Shown here piece by piece: positions 1 through 11,179 of a stretch of 64,000 bases of DNA. The stretch is from assembly GCA_022315425.1 (NCBI GenBank), contig JAIUPT010000021.1, forward strand, positions 682,001 to 746,000. The letters are read 5' to 3'. The notes below the pieces were generated by a model. It was not told the DNA's origin and did no database searches. It saw only the letters and a list, made by a program, of their open reading frames with translations. The stretch's first letter is position 1; every line of letters starts with the position of its first letter. Made by a program: the position numbers and the translations under genes. Origin of the DNA: Pseudevernia furfuracea (taxonomy: Eukaryota; Ascomycota; Lecanoromycetes; Lecanorales; Parmeliaceae).

Positions 1-181
1 CGTCAACTTCAATTTCAAGTCGAAGTCTTAAGAGAAAGACGAAGACAAGAGAATCAAGTGTGACGAATATAACTAATTTCATGAAGAAGACTGCTGAATA
101 ACTCACTCAAAAAAGACTAATCAGACCTGACGTGACAAAAACAAAGATAGGCTGATCGAATTTTAGAAGAAGAAGTCTGAA

Positions 182-3100
182 AACAAGAATAAGAACAAAG
201 GGAAGAAAAAGACCTGCTGTGCTATAAACGTCAGCATCAAGAACTCTAACTTCTACTTTGACTTCGCAGCCTTCTTGCATTACATATACTTCATAATCTA
301 ATATCGCGAAGATTCAACCCTATTGAACGAATCAATTAAGATGAAGGTCTGTGACGAAGAAATAGTGTATGTAACACACAGAGAAATTATTCAACTGAAC
401 ACTCTAATTATTAATGACGATGACAACGACGAAGAATATCGTTTGTTCATTAAGAATATTCATTTCTGCTCAGAGATGAACATCAATTTGCTATCTCTTG
501 ATATTCTAATTCGTAATGAACTCTTCTTCGATGCAGTCAAGAAACGACTAATCGTGATTAACGACGAAAATAACATCATTATGAAAGATGCACTCATTAA
601 CATACTATTCAAACTCCGTCTCAGCGATGCTGAGAATATGAAGGTCAAGAATATGACGAGACATGTGGCAATAACGACAAAACGTTTTTATAAGAAGATC
701 TCAGTCAAATTCTAACATGAGACGCTCGATCACCTGAATTATATCGACGTCGTCAGACTTTCAGCAATGATAATAGAAATGAAAGTCGTGAGATCAATCA
801 AGAAGAAGTTCTATGAGTCATATGCTCTCGCTAAGCAACATAAGACGTCTAGTAAAGAACTCATATCAGCAGTGAACGACTCATTTTATCGAATTTATAC
901 TAATCTTCTTGACGACAAAGACAGTCTTTTATTGATCATTAAAGATCTCAAATACGCCTTAACATTGACTAACCAGGACACTCGATATCGCTAAATGAAC
1001 TTTCTGAAGATAAAGAATTAAGCACTTCTCGAACTAAAGAACTTCGTGAAGTACGTTTAGACTCAATTCAACATCATCTCTCGCATTATTCGATCAGATA
1101 ATAATAAGAAGTATAACTCAGAGAAGATAAGAAACTAACTAAAGTTTATGAGAATCATTTAGAAGTTGACTATGTCAGACTATTCAGAGCAAAACGAACT
1201 GAATAAGCGTATCAATGATATACTGCTGACAAGGGCCCGTGCTCAACTAATTGCAGCAGGACTGTCAGCGGCGCTATGAACTGAGATCTTTCGAACGATC
1301 ATATATGTGATAAACAGATCGCCCATCTCAGCACTTAATAAGACCCCCCATGAGGCTCTATACAAAGTCAAATCAAATCTCTCCCGTATACACCCTTTTG
1401 ACCTGATGTGTTACGCACACGATTATAAGACTAAGCAACGAGAAAAGATGTCGTCTAGAGAATTCAGATATGTCTTTCTTGACTATAAAAGAATTAATTA
1501 ATATCGACTGTGAGACGTCAAAAATCACAAATTGCTTCGGCGACGTGACGTTATTTGAGAGTAACTTGAGTCTTTCGCCTCGTCTTTAGACGTGTCTATT
1601 AAGAACTGAAACGACGTGTCGAACAAGGAGAATAAGAACGTGATCATTATTTCACTTTCTAGAAATCTTAATTCCTATTTCGAAGACGTTCTTGAAGCAT
1701 CCTAGGGTTTTATAGAAGAAATCTCAGAAAATGAGAATCTACAAGATCCCGAAGTTGATTCGATCACTGAACTTTCGCCTACGAAGGCAATTCAGAAACA
1801 AATCAACAACGAGAATTCAAATTTGCGAGGCGAAAGACTTCGTTACTCAACAAGACATGATCGAAAAAACTATTAAAAGCTCCACATCAAAGGATTCGCC
1901 AAGATGACCACCGCTCACGCCCTCATGAGTGATTATAACGAGTCGCTAATCTATAAGAAAGCTGTCAATGACCTTAAGAGAAAACAATGACTAAAAGCAA
2001 TACAGATCGAATGAGATTCGCTGAAGAGCAATCAGGTCTGAAACCTAGTCTTTTCATTATTCAATAACCGCTCGATACTCAGAGATCGCTGAGTCTTCAA
2101 GAAGAAGCTCGAAGTTGACGATAAGATCGTCAGGTTTAAGGCTCGCTGAGTAGTCAAAGAATTTCTTCAACGAGAAGAAATTGACTACAACGAGATCTAT
2201 TCTGAGATGATCAAGTTAACGACCTTTAACATTCTTCTAGCACTCGCAGCCAAGTACGACTAAAAAGTGAATCTAGTGAACATTGTGACGGCTTTTTTAT
2301 ATATCGATGTCAAAGAAAGAATCTACATGAAATAGCTCACTGACTTTGTTGAGAACCCTGACAAGGTGTGCTTGCTTCTGAAGGCTCTGTATAGTCTTAA
2401 GCAGTTATCTCGTGAGTGATACGAGACTCTTTCTGAGTTCTTGCTTAGTCTGGGTTTCGTTCGATCTCAATTCGACGCATATCTCTTTCTATACAAGACT
2501 AATCAAGAAATAGTCTTCGTGACTGTTTATGTGAATAACATTCAGATTATTAAACTGCGTCCCCTTGTTGACTGAATCAAAAGAAACTTGTACGAACGAT
2601 TCAAGACCACGGATCTAGGCTTATACATCTATTATCTGAGCATAAGGATGGAACGAAACCGTGCTTAGCGAACGATTAAAATCAGTCAATCAGACCATGT
2701 TGAGAATGTGCTAAAAGCTCACCAAATGACTGACGCAAATTCACAAAGTATCTCAATGGAGGTCAACGCAAATACGATTCTTTTGAAGGCTACAAAGGAG
2801 TATCAGACTGATTCAACTGACGTCATCGTCTACAAGTTAGGTGTTGATCAGCTGATGTATCTCATGATCAAGACGCGTTCGAACATCGCCTATGCTATAT
2901 GCAAACTCAGTATGTTTAACGTCAATTCAATAGCGATCCACTGAAAGGCCCTTAAGCGAGTTTTTCGGTACCTGGCTGATACGCGAAATCGCGACATCAT
3001 TTATGGGGGAGTCGAAACCTCACTGTGTGAATACACGAATGCTGATTGGGCCGACGATTAAGACTATGCTAGGTCTACAGCGGGTCATGTATTCACGCTA

Positions 3101-3313
3101 AATGAGGAAGTAATCAGCTGGCGATTCATCAAGCAGAAATCAGTGACAAAGAGTATCACTAAGGCGGAATATATGGCCTCAGCGAACACTGCCCAGGAGG
3201 CCGTCTGGATTCGTTTTCTTATGACTGAATTGAATCAGGATCTAGGCGGTCCTACGGTGATACACGGTGATAACCAGGGCGCCATAGCCCTGGCCAAGAA
3301 CCCTGTTAACCAC
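182..3313 (+). pseudogene. copia pol polyprotein (PR-INT-RT-RNase H), 27 in-frame stops
   Basis: Read in one frame throughout. The GAG-pre-integrase motif (HETLDHLNY) is at about 716-745 and the integrase tail (NKTPHEAL) at about 1337-1360. The reverse transcriptase follows at about 1930-2700, with its catalytic YVDD changed to YVNN near 2527. The RNase H core includes NADWADD (about 3040) and GDNQGAIALAK (about 3268-3300). I counted 27 in-frame stops from about position 299 on: 12 TGA, 10 TAA and 5 TAG. There is no frameshift. Several TGA codons fall where copia proteins have Trp (1277, 1511, 1988, 2012, 2039, 2090, 2147, 2417, 2942). Several TAA/TAG fall where Gln is expected (1499, 2333, 2666, 3059). 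Three Trp codons near the end are intact TGG. The decay is therefore by C:G to T:A transitions and not by indels. Confidence 0.88.
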
Positions 3314-3488
3314 AACGCTCCCGATGGTCGACCAACCAACTACCAACTAACAGTCTGGACTGGTTCGGGTACTAATAGTTTGAACCAGTTCATACTTTGA
3401 CTAGATAGTTGGTCGACTGGTTCAGATTTGGTGAACTAACAGTTGGACTGATAGTCGACTGGTCCAGGTATATAGAATTTGTTGTTGC

Positions 3489-3583
3489 GAATATTTGATC
3501 ACGCAGGCGTATTTCTAGTAGCGATCAGAGAAAAAAGTGTGAATATCTAATCACGCAGGCGTATTTTTAGTAGCGATCAGAGA
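3489..3583. repeat. Two-copy tandem repeat in hAT 5' region
   Basis: A 43-bp unit at 3489-3531 is repeated at 3541-3583 with three or so C/T and G/A differences. It lies between the subterminal motifs and the transposase start. It may be part of the promoter or of the transposase-binding region. Confidence 0.8.
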
Positions 3584-3645
3584 TCTAATCACCTCTCACA
3601 AATCCAACCACTCAATATTCAAATTATTCTTCAACAATCATCAAT

Positions 3646-6018
3646 ATGACTCATAGTAACGATGACTCTGATCTATCAGATCCTCCTCCTACCTCTAAAA
3701 ACTCATTTAATATCGCCGCTGGGTTCGTGGCCTTTATTAGGCTCGCCAAGCACACGCGCAACATCTCTACTCGAAGACCTGTGATCTCAGCCAATCAAGT
3801 CTCTCAAAAGAAACGTACGCCTAAGACAGCGACTCAAGAGGTCTCGGATGATCATAGAGCACTAGCTGAGATGTCTATTGAAGTCTCAGAAAGATCTCAA
3901 GAGTCAGAGAAATCATTTGAAGCATCTGAAGACTCCGCTTCGCAAGATAGATTAGAAATACTCGACAATCAATCTCAAGCATCGAGATCCTCCTCAGCCT
4001 TCAAGAGACCAAGATCAAAATCCTCACACGTTTATGCACATATTCGGATCCAAGACGGCGATATGATTTGCAACCGCTGCATCAAGCGCTACAAAATCAC
4101 TGGTGGTATCGGGGCAATGTCTCGTCATCTAAAAGAAGTACACTCGATCGATCTCACAGCCAGTAGCGTCGTTGAAAAAAGAATACGAAATGGAACATCA
4201 GTAGATGTAGCGATTTTACGTGAGGCTGAGATTAATCGTTAAGCAGAGAAGAAAAGAAGGAAGAAAATGATGAGAATCGACCTGAACAAGAACACTCTGA
4301 AATACCTCTATCTACAATGAACGATTGATTGTGATATCGCCTTCAATCAAGTCAGAAATAAGAACTTCCGAGCCTTCTTAGAATACGTCAACCTCGTGGC
4401 CAATCGAATGCTTTCTGACTCTGACTCGACTATAAAGATTTATGCTGAAGATCTATTTGCTGAAGAAAAGAAAAGACTACGTCACATGCTAACAACAGTC
4501 ATATCAGATATTCATATCATATGCGATATGTGAACGTCTTCTAATCATCTTGAACTGCTAGTAGTGATCGCGCATTTCATTGGGGAAGACTCTAAATTGC
4601 ACGCTATGACTCTCGAACTCAAGAAGCTCGAAGGGGATCACTCAGAACTAAATCAGACGACATATGTTCTCGTTGTGCTCGAGGATTTCGAGATTCGCAA
4701 CAAGTTGAATTATATGATTATGAACAATACTAGTTTCAACGATCAACTTATTGTTACTATTGCTACTGCTTTAAATGAGAAAGGAGTCTTCTATGATGCT
4801 CAGCAACGACGCCTTAGATACAATAAGCACGTACTCAATCTCGCTGTTCAGGCCTTTCTCTTTGAAAAAAAGGTCGATAACTATGAATTTTCGAAGAATC
4901 TCGCCGACTCTCCTTCTGATGCTCAGTTGAGACAGTGACGAAAGCTAGAACCTCTCGACAAACTACACAATATCATTATATGAATTATGAGAAGCCCTCA
5001 ACGCATTCAATTCTTTAAAGATCGGATCGTTCAGGGCTACATGTCACATCGTGACAATAGCACTAGATGAAATTCCTGATACGAGATGCTTGACTGGGCC
5101 ATCAAAAAGATTAAGGCAGTCATCATAGTCGTCAGCAACGAGGAACTCGAGCTGTCTATCGATCTACTCAGTGCTGAGAAGTGAAAAACACTCGATCACA
5201 TTCGCGACTTCCTTCAGGCCTTTCACGATGCTACGAAGGCTACTGAAGGCCGTGCGACGACTTTAGATGAAGTCCTTCCTTCTATGAACTTTCTATGTGC
5301 TCATTTCGAGAATACGATCGAAGAATACGCCCATCACGACTTTATGAGAGAGTCTCTTCACGCCGGCCTCATCAAGCTCTTGAAATACTGAAACAAGATC
5401 AAAAGAGCGTCTGCATACATCGTCGTCATCGTTCTGAACCCTCGAAAGAAGTGAAAATACTTCAAACGTTGGAATTCTGAGTGGCAACCCGATATGAAGA
5501 CAATCATAAAGAAATTCTGAAAGACTACGTATCGATCTTTCATCGGCCTGGCTACCTACACTTCCTCAACAACTCGTACGCCTCACAAACCCACTAATAA
5601 TTAGTATTTTAAGTGACTAGATGATCAGAATGATGAGGCGGAGAACTTCAGCAGTGCTCTCGACGAGTTTGATCTATATATCGCTGATCATTTCATACTT
5701 CGTGAAGAAGATAAGGACAAATCAGCACTCGAATGATGGCTACAATCGGAGCAACGTACTCGATATCCTCTTCTTTCAAAGATGGTCATTGACATCTACT
5801 CCATATCAGCCATGTCTTCGAAGGCGAAACGCGTGTTTTCAGGGGTCAAACGTACGATCTCGAACTCGAGAGATAGCCTCAAGAGTGAGATCATTGAGCT
5901 ATTGAAGTGTCTGAAATCATGATTTCGATTGAGTATCTTCACGAAGAAAGATCTATATGCGATTGTTGCTACTATGAGGGAGGGAGTCGCTGACGAACTC
6001 GAAATTGATGTAGAATAG
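3646..6018 (+). pseudogene. hAT transposase, frame intact but 15 internal stops
   Basis: A single frame of 791 codons runs from ATG 3646 to TAG 6016 without any frameshift. Domains in order: a Ser-rich N-terminus; a BED-type zinc finger at about residues 123-172 (CNRC ... HLKEVH); the hAT core, including the usually Trp-containing motif before TSSNHLELL and the ATLDxVLPSM region; and a C-terminal hAT dimerisation domain (SKAKRVFSG, residues about 726-735). Internal stops are TAA 4240, TAG 5602 and 13 TGA (4318, 4531, 4936, 4981, 5068, 5077, 5182, 5389, 5455, 5518, 5614, 5734, 5920). Many TGA sit at family Trp positions, for example both Trp of the TRWNSWY motif. Four TGG codons survive. Not functional unless TGA is read through. 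Confidence 0.88.
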
Positions 6019-6153
6019 TGGTGGACTATCAGTTGAACCAGTCCAACTGTTGGTTGGACGGTTTGACATCTGAACCGACTACCAACCGTGTGTATAGCTT
6101 CAATTTGAACTGGTTCAGGTCTGCTGGACCGACGGTTTGAACCATCGGGAGCG

Positions 6154-6378
6154 TTGGTGAAGGAAGAAAAAGCTGTCCATCGACGTATCAGGCACATCAA
6201 CGTCAGCTACCACTTCGTCAGGGAGTTGATTGCCAATGGAACACTCAAATACAACTACATTTCAACGAAGAAAATGGTGACAGACGATCTAACGAAGTCT
6301 CTGACTTCAGGAAAGTTCGCTGAGTTCATTGTAATGCTGAGACTCAGTGACTTGAGACTACAGGAAATGGACCAATGA
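6154..6378 (+). pseudogene. copia RNase H C-terminal end, distal to the hAT insertion
   Basis: This is the continuation of the copia polyprotein after the hAT insertion. The segment RRIRHINVSYHFVREL, then NYISTKKMVTDDLTKSL, is the standard copia RNase H tail (usual form KHIDIRYHFIRE, then ADxxTKPL). It is free of stops for 74 codons, unlike the upstream part, and ends just before the purine tract and LTR. Together with 182-3313 it would form one polyprotein in the uninterrupted element. Confidence 0.8.
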
Positions 6379-6425
6379 GAACGATGCAAGCTAGACTTGA
6401 ATAACCTCAGATATGACTTGGCTAG

Positions 6426-6640
6426 CCAGGGGGAGTGTCGGACTGTGTCTAGGCCATTCCATACATGTTCTAGCGTTCTTCCATACATGTCGACTGTATG
6501 TCGACTGCATGTCGACTGCATGTCGTAGTTTGCTTCTACACCGATGTTTGTAGCATTTCTTTGTTATCCATGAGATCTTATACCTCATGAATCCCATCAT
6601 AGATCTACATGCTTTCTATCCTTCATCCACTGTATCCAAT
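6426..6640 (+). repeat. Polypurine tract and 3' LTR of the copia element
   Basis: The purine-rich AGGGGGAG is immediately followed by TGTCGGACTG, the usual copia PPT/LTR junction. Inside the LTR there is a short tandem array of GTCGACTGCAT-like 11-mers (about 6487-6525). A Pol II-like leader with CTCATGAAT, common in fungal copia LTRs, follows. The 3' end of the LTR is a guess, since no second LTR is present for comparison. Confidence 0.6.
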
Positions 6641-7041
6641 GAGAACCAGTGCGGCTCGTTCCCAAAGGCACTTCTTTCATGACAAGTTGCTGGTGGAATG
6701 AGACCTTGACAGACCTCCAGACACGAAAATCTAAGCACCATTCTCGTAGACCAGCTATGCAAAGACTTGCACGGTGCTCCGTAATACTTTACTGCGACGC
6801 AAGACTGAGGCTCCAATAGTGTTTCTCGGTTCGCGCATCTCGTGCCACCTCGGCAAGGACAATCATTCGTCCACCACCCTCGCACATGCACATATCTAGC
6901 ATTTCCCACACTAACTTAAAAGGAGAAGGCTATGGCTGACTTTGAACAAAGGTGGACAAGCTTCTGTTCCCAAGGCGATTAGACTTCAAGACTTCAATGG
7001 TGACGTTCTATGACAATTGTATCAGGACACACGCGTTTTAA

Positions 7042-7783
7042 TTACAGCAACTGTGACCATTCCAGCTGGGCTAAGGTCTCAGCCGACCATCCGTTTCTAC
7101 TGGAAAGGACGACTGATTGGCTAGACCTTGAGGTATGAAAGCTGGCATTACTATTGACCTTTTGGGTCACCAGCGTCCCCGACTCACTCCCCCTTCTCTT
7201 CGCTAACTCGGCCAAGAGTTTCGACAGTATAACATCTGGACAGTCCTTCAAGTCATGGATTGCCGCTTTTCCGAATGGCGAATGTACCTTGAAAACGAAC
7301 ACGTCTCCATACACGATCGGCTTGGAAAGCTTTGCCAGATAACGGTTAGGTGGAAGGCCTAAAGAATCTCGACGTCAGCGATGCTTCTTCAAAGTAAAAT
7401 GTCAAACCATGAAACAAGTTGAAGACGTTCCCTTAGGGCCGTTTGCCTCACGGGACATGTCTGGATAGTCCGAGATCTTGGCTAGGGGAAATGTACATAC
7501 CCGCTTTCTCGTCCTCGCAAAGGTACATCCAATACTCCGGCTCCCAAGCTTTTTCAGCGGGAAGACCAATGAGCGAACGCCATTCCCAACTGAAGTTACT
7601 GAACCTTTCCGTCTTTTCATCGAGAAACCGGAGATCCGGAAAATGGCTCAGTTCTTTTTCACTGTACGAGCAGTCCTTGGGGCATATACATATGTCGCTT
7701 GGACCAACTAGGACTAGAGGTATCTCTGCTATCGTAGGTAGGAGGCTATCGCATGGTATGCGAAAGACCTTTTTGACATCCAT
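7042..7783 (-). CDS. Unknown 199-aa protein, copy 1 of duplicated pair
   Basis: Two exons, 7783-7501 and 7358-7042 (minus strand), with a GT-AG intron (GTATGT donor). This gives 199 aa. The exon junction falls at the same Gly codon in the neighbouring paralogue at 8998-9690, which supports the model. Shared features are an aromatic FSWEWRS motif (about residue 65), the junction sequence AGLP and the exon-2 motif YGDVFVFKV. There is no signal peptide and no membrane segment. I do not recognise the family. A likely 5'-UTR intron (GTAAGC near 7853 to CTATAATTAG at about 7791) precedes the ATG and is also conserved in the paralogue. The C-terminal third differs from copy 2 and is longer. Function unknown. 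Confidence 0.6.
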
Positions 7784-8029
7784 TGTTGTCTAATTATAGG
7801 AACGGTAAAGATCAGTATCGAGCCCTGAAAACCTCTTCATATGTAGGTGCTTACCACGGGAAATGCTTTTTAAATCTGAAGTGACGGGGAGAGACGCTGG
7901 ACTTTACGCCAAGAGAAAAGATGATTTTGATCGCGAGAGTCAAGATCTCTGATATGATAATGAATAGTTAAGGTCGATGATTTGCAAGGCGGCTGAAAGT
8001 AGAGAAGTCTGAGAGGTGTGCTAGGAGAA

Positions 8030-8215
8030 GAAGATATGTGAGAGAAGACCTCTTATATACTTCTAAGAATCGTCGCCTTAAGCGTGCTCGCCTCCAACAT
8101 AGCTGAAACAAGCCTTGCAATGACTCATTCGGGCTGTTTCAATGCTCGAAACAGTGTGATATTCGTTTCGAAACATGCAGCATGAAACATCGTACATAAA
8201 ACGCGGGGTTAGGAT
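8030..8215 (-). promoter_or_regulatory. Conserved upstream region of copy 1 (twin at 9935-10130)
   Basis: The region upstream of each paralogue is far better conserved than the coding sequence, at roughly 85-90 percent by eye. Shared blocks are AGGAGAAGAAGATATG, GCTGAAACAAGCCTTGCAATGACTC (split here as GCTGAAACAAGCC and TTGCAATGACTC) and GTGATATTCGTTTCGAAACA. The last contains the inverted repeat TTTCGAAA. It is probably the promoter or an expressed upstream exon. Confidence 0.45.
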
Positions 8216-8997
8216 TACTAGGTCGACGAGCAATCTGAAACCTTTTTTCACTTCTGGCTACCCCCACAATTTTGTTCTGTCCACCATTCGTTTCTAACGA
8301 GAGAAAGAACAAAGGGCCATGCCCAGCGACCTAGAGCTTTTCCGGTGACGGTTTCTTTCCCTAGCTACAGCAGCATGAAATACTTAGAACACCACCATGG
8401 AATGCTTATCATGACGGTGCTTCCATTTACCCCTTGTATATAACTCATTTCGACTGGCCCGAAGAGCGAAAGTGACTTTGGTGATAAGTAAACGCAACAA
8501 TGCTGTTAAAAGACTGCACTGCTGAAGGATTGGGCATTGTGAATACGAAGAAAAGACAAAAAGGAGAAGGCTACGGTCGCCTTTGAACAAAGCTAGAATG
8601 TCTATTTTCTCACTTAGAGTGATTAGACTTCAATGTCTGCCCTTCTATGACACAAGCATTGAGACAAAGCCTTTGCCGCTCACGTTGACAGTAACCCTGA
8701 CAATATTACCTAGTGAGCTTAGATTCTCATCTAGCTAATCGTCTCTATTGAGAAGAACAACTGACTAGCCCAGACCTGAGACAGAGAGCGGGAGCATTAT
8801 TACTGCCTTGTTTGACCAGTCGCTGTGCTTTCGAAGGATGGTAAATTGTGAGTGTTGAGTAGATTGTTTCTATTGGGTAACGTTCTGATAGTAGAACCCC
8901 CCCAGCGCTAGCGTCAACGCCAGAGCTAAGTACTCTACTACACGTACATCCCTCCACCAGCTTCAACAACTCGCTATTCCTCTTCCTCCGGTTCCTC

Positions 8998-9690
8998 TTA
9001 CTCCAGTTCCTCTTCCTTCGGTTTATCTTCCTCCGGTACCTGATTCAAGAGCTGTTTTATTATGGCTTCTGGATATTCCCCTCCCTGCATAGCGGAGACG
9101 AAGTCCTCTCCTAAGTCATAGTATGTCGCTTTACCAGACCCACCTGGCTCTTTCTGCATCCTGAAAACGTACGCGTCTCCGTAAAATTTCTTGCGACAGA
9201 AGTGTTCGAGGAGTGTCGTCCGTGGAAGACCTAGAAAATCTTAGAGTCAGAATTGCTTGTTCTAGGCAAGGTCGCAAACAAAAGGACAGCTGGAAGGGGT
9301 CCATAGTGGCTAGTGCCGTTTGCTCCCGGGACATGCCTCGTGACTCGCCCGATATTTCGAGATAAGAGAATTTGCTTGATAGGTAAACATACCCGCGTCT
9401 CCATTTCCGCATGTGTACATCACATAATCTCCCAGCCATTTTTCGCTGCCTTTCTCCAGACCTGGGACGGAAACGCTAACGACCGAACGATATTTCCAGC
9501 TGAACGTGTACGTCTCACCACCCTGGCGGACGCGGTAATCCAAATAGTCTTTAAGCCACTTCTCATGTTCATGGCAATCTTCGACAATGGTTCCGTCTGG
9601 GCCAGCTTTGGGGAGAAATAACTCTAATACTTTGAACAGCTCACCATTGCATGTGATGCGAATGATATGGAGAGGACCTCTGGACTCCAT
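8998..9690 (-). CDS. Unknown 176-aa protein, copy 2 of duplicated pair
   Basis: Exons 9690-9393 and 9230-8998 (minus strand) join in phase to give 176 aa ending in a Glu-rich tail. The intron has a GTATGT donor and a TAG acceptor and sits at the same codon as in copy 1. Conserved with copy 1 are FSWKYRS (about residue 63), DAGLP across the junction, and YGDAYVFRM. Elsewhere identity looks like only 25-35 percent. No signal peptide, membrane segment or known domain was recognised. The 5' leader again holds a probable intron ending CTATAATTAG just before the ATG. Probably a rapidly diverging, lineage-restricted gene; function unknown. Confidence 0.62.
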
Positions 9691-10649
9691 CGATGTCTAA
9701 TTATAGACAAAGCGGAGATCAGTATGAGGCGCCTGAAAGAATTTCCCATCGGGTAGCTTACTATGGCGAGTGTAATTCGAATTTGAAGTGGCAAGGGGAG
9801 GTGCAGGACTCTGTACTAAGAGGAAAGATGGTGCGATTGCGAAAGCCAATTTCTGTGGAACTGTAATGGATGATCAGGGTCAATGAATGATCTGCGAAAA
9901 GGTGCAAAAGTGGAGAATCTTAGGAGGTATGTTAGGAGAAGAAGATATGCGGGAGAAGGAAGGCCTCTTATACTCCAAAAAATCGTCGCCTTGAGCGTGC
10001 TCGCCCTCAAAATAGCTGAAACAAGCCTTGCAATGACTCATTCAGGCTGTTTCGATGCTCGAAACGGTGTGATATTCGTTTCGAAACATGCAGCATGGAA
10101 CATCGCACATAAAACGAAGGGGCAAAGGATTAATAGGTCGACGTGCACTCTCTGAAAAACGTCGTTTCAGCCTTGTAATGCAGAGTGTTTCCAGAGCCCA
10201 AAGGCAGTTACGATCGATGGGAAACCCCCCCAGAGCAGAAATTGCTTGTGGATGAGACAGGCAGAAAGTGAGAAGTCTAAAAATCTGACACCAGAAGCCG
10301 TTTCTGCAAGATAAGTCCATCAGACAAACACAGCCTCATACATTTCGCAGTCGCGTTTCAGTTTTTGCTCCTGCCCTATTGTCACAGCAGCCAATCGTTT
10401 CTGAAACAACCTGTGTAGGCCAACCGAACATACGAAACAGCCCAAACATCCATGTACAATACCCCGGCCTCGGGACAAGACCGCTCAAGTACCCAGATGT
10501 AAACAGGAAGGCATCGATTTGGTAGCTTTCTTACCTCAGCTTTTTCACATCTCGGGCTCATCCCAGGATGCAGAACCTCACGGCTCGAGTAGCTCACGGC
10601 CACGAGCTTCACAATAGCAGGGGAGGCAGACCTGGACGGCGTACCCGCC

Positions 10650-10980
10650 CAGCATTCCCCGCCGTTTTATGTTTTCCAAGCTTCAGACCTGCAGATCAAT
10701 CTCAAACAGCATACTCCTCAACCTCTTTCTCCGGCATATTACGCCTGTTATTATCCGGCGTAACACGGAAGGTATCTATTCCTTTCACACAGCACGTGAA
10801 GATCGGTCCCTCGAGCTTAGTAGATCCAGAAAGGAGAACTTGATATGCAGGTTCATGGTCACGTATTCAATTTCTTGTTGCTTCAGGGGAACGGTACGAG
10901 ATTCTTAGGAATACTTCAGTTTTCAGTCACCTGGAATTACCTACCCACTTACGTTTTTAGTGTAGGGATCAACGCCTTTG
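10650..10980 (-). pseudogene. Possible decayed coding segment, family not recognised
   Basis: On the minus strand a frame reads DHEPAYQVLLSG, then EGPIFTCCVKGIDTFRV, then MPEKEVEEYAV. It looks like protein sequence but has in-frame stops and no convincing start. I cannot assign a family. It may be the remains of a gene that also includes the KGVDPYTKN fragment near 10975. Confidence 0.2.
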
Positions 10981-11179
10981 ACTCATAATCAGCCTCCCAT
11001 TCTTCTCCGCACAACGCCGCTCCTCACTCGGACAGGTATTGACTCCTTGTCCTCTTCAAAGGCATCAAAAGAAAGACAAACATCCGAAAGAGGAAGAAGA
11101 GCACAACCGGACCCACCTTCTCGAATGTCTTGTAATCCGAACGCAGCCAGCGAACATGGGCCTTGATAAGCCACGCTGC

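Larger units (their letters stand above)
3314..6155 (+). mobile_element. hAT-family DNA transposon nested in the copia RNase H
   Basis: The element is bounded by a perfect 15-bp inverted repeat (AACGCTCCCGATGGT at 3314-3328 and its complement at 6141-6155). The copia RNase H reading is cut between NPVNH on the left and RRIRHINVSYHF on the right. Subterminal regions at both ends carry several copies of ACTGGTTC/GAACCAGT-like motifs in both orientations, as expected for hAT transposase binding sites. I could not recognise the 8-bp target duplication typical of hAT elements, so the exact ends may differ by a few bases. It carries one decayed transposase frame. Confidence 0.82.
1..6435 (+). mobile_element. 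Ty1/copia LTR retrotransposon, 3' portion, inactivated
   Basis: This is the internal region of a copia-type element that enters the window already inside the polyprotein. It runs through protease-like, GAG-pre-integrase, integrase, reverse transcriptase and RNase H segments in copia order, then reaches a purine tract (about 6426-6435) and an LTR beginning TGTCGGA. All recognisable coding up to 3313 lies in one frame. The RNase H part is interrupted by a hAT element at about 3314-6155. The 5' LTR lies outside the window, so the age from LTR divergence cannot be judged here. Confidence 0.9.
6919..10150. repeat. Tandem segmental duplication (units about 6919-8220 and 8559-10150)
   Basis: Two adjacent units match over their lengths. 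The left ends align (AAAAGGAGAAGGCTA, then the same GATTAGACTTCAA block at 6978 and 8621). Each unit then holds a minus-strand two-exon gene. The right ends align very closely over about 200 bp (around 8050-8215 and 9960-10130), including a shared TCTTATA block and the GAAACATGCAGCATG stretch. The duplication is old enough that coding parts have diverged strongly. Confidence 0.85.

Noticed and set aside
3646..6018. Idea that TGA is simply read as Trp in this organism
   Set aside because: Host genes such as CDC45, the phosphoglycerate-mutase-like gene and the PTH11-like gene end in TGA and have TGG for Trp, so nuclear recoding is unlikely. Kept only as a hypothesis to exclude for the transposons.
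6616..6909. 97-codon minus-strand frame beside the copia LTR
   Set aside because: It lies partly in or directly beside the LTR, has no recognised domain and no match to the duplicated genes next to it.
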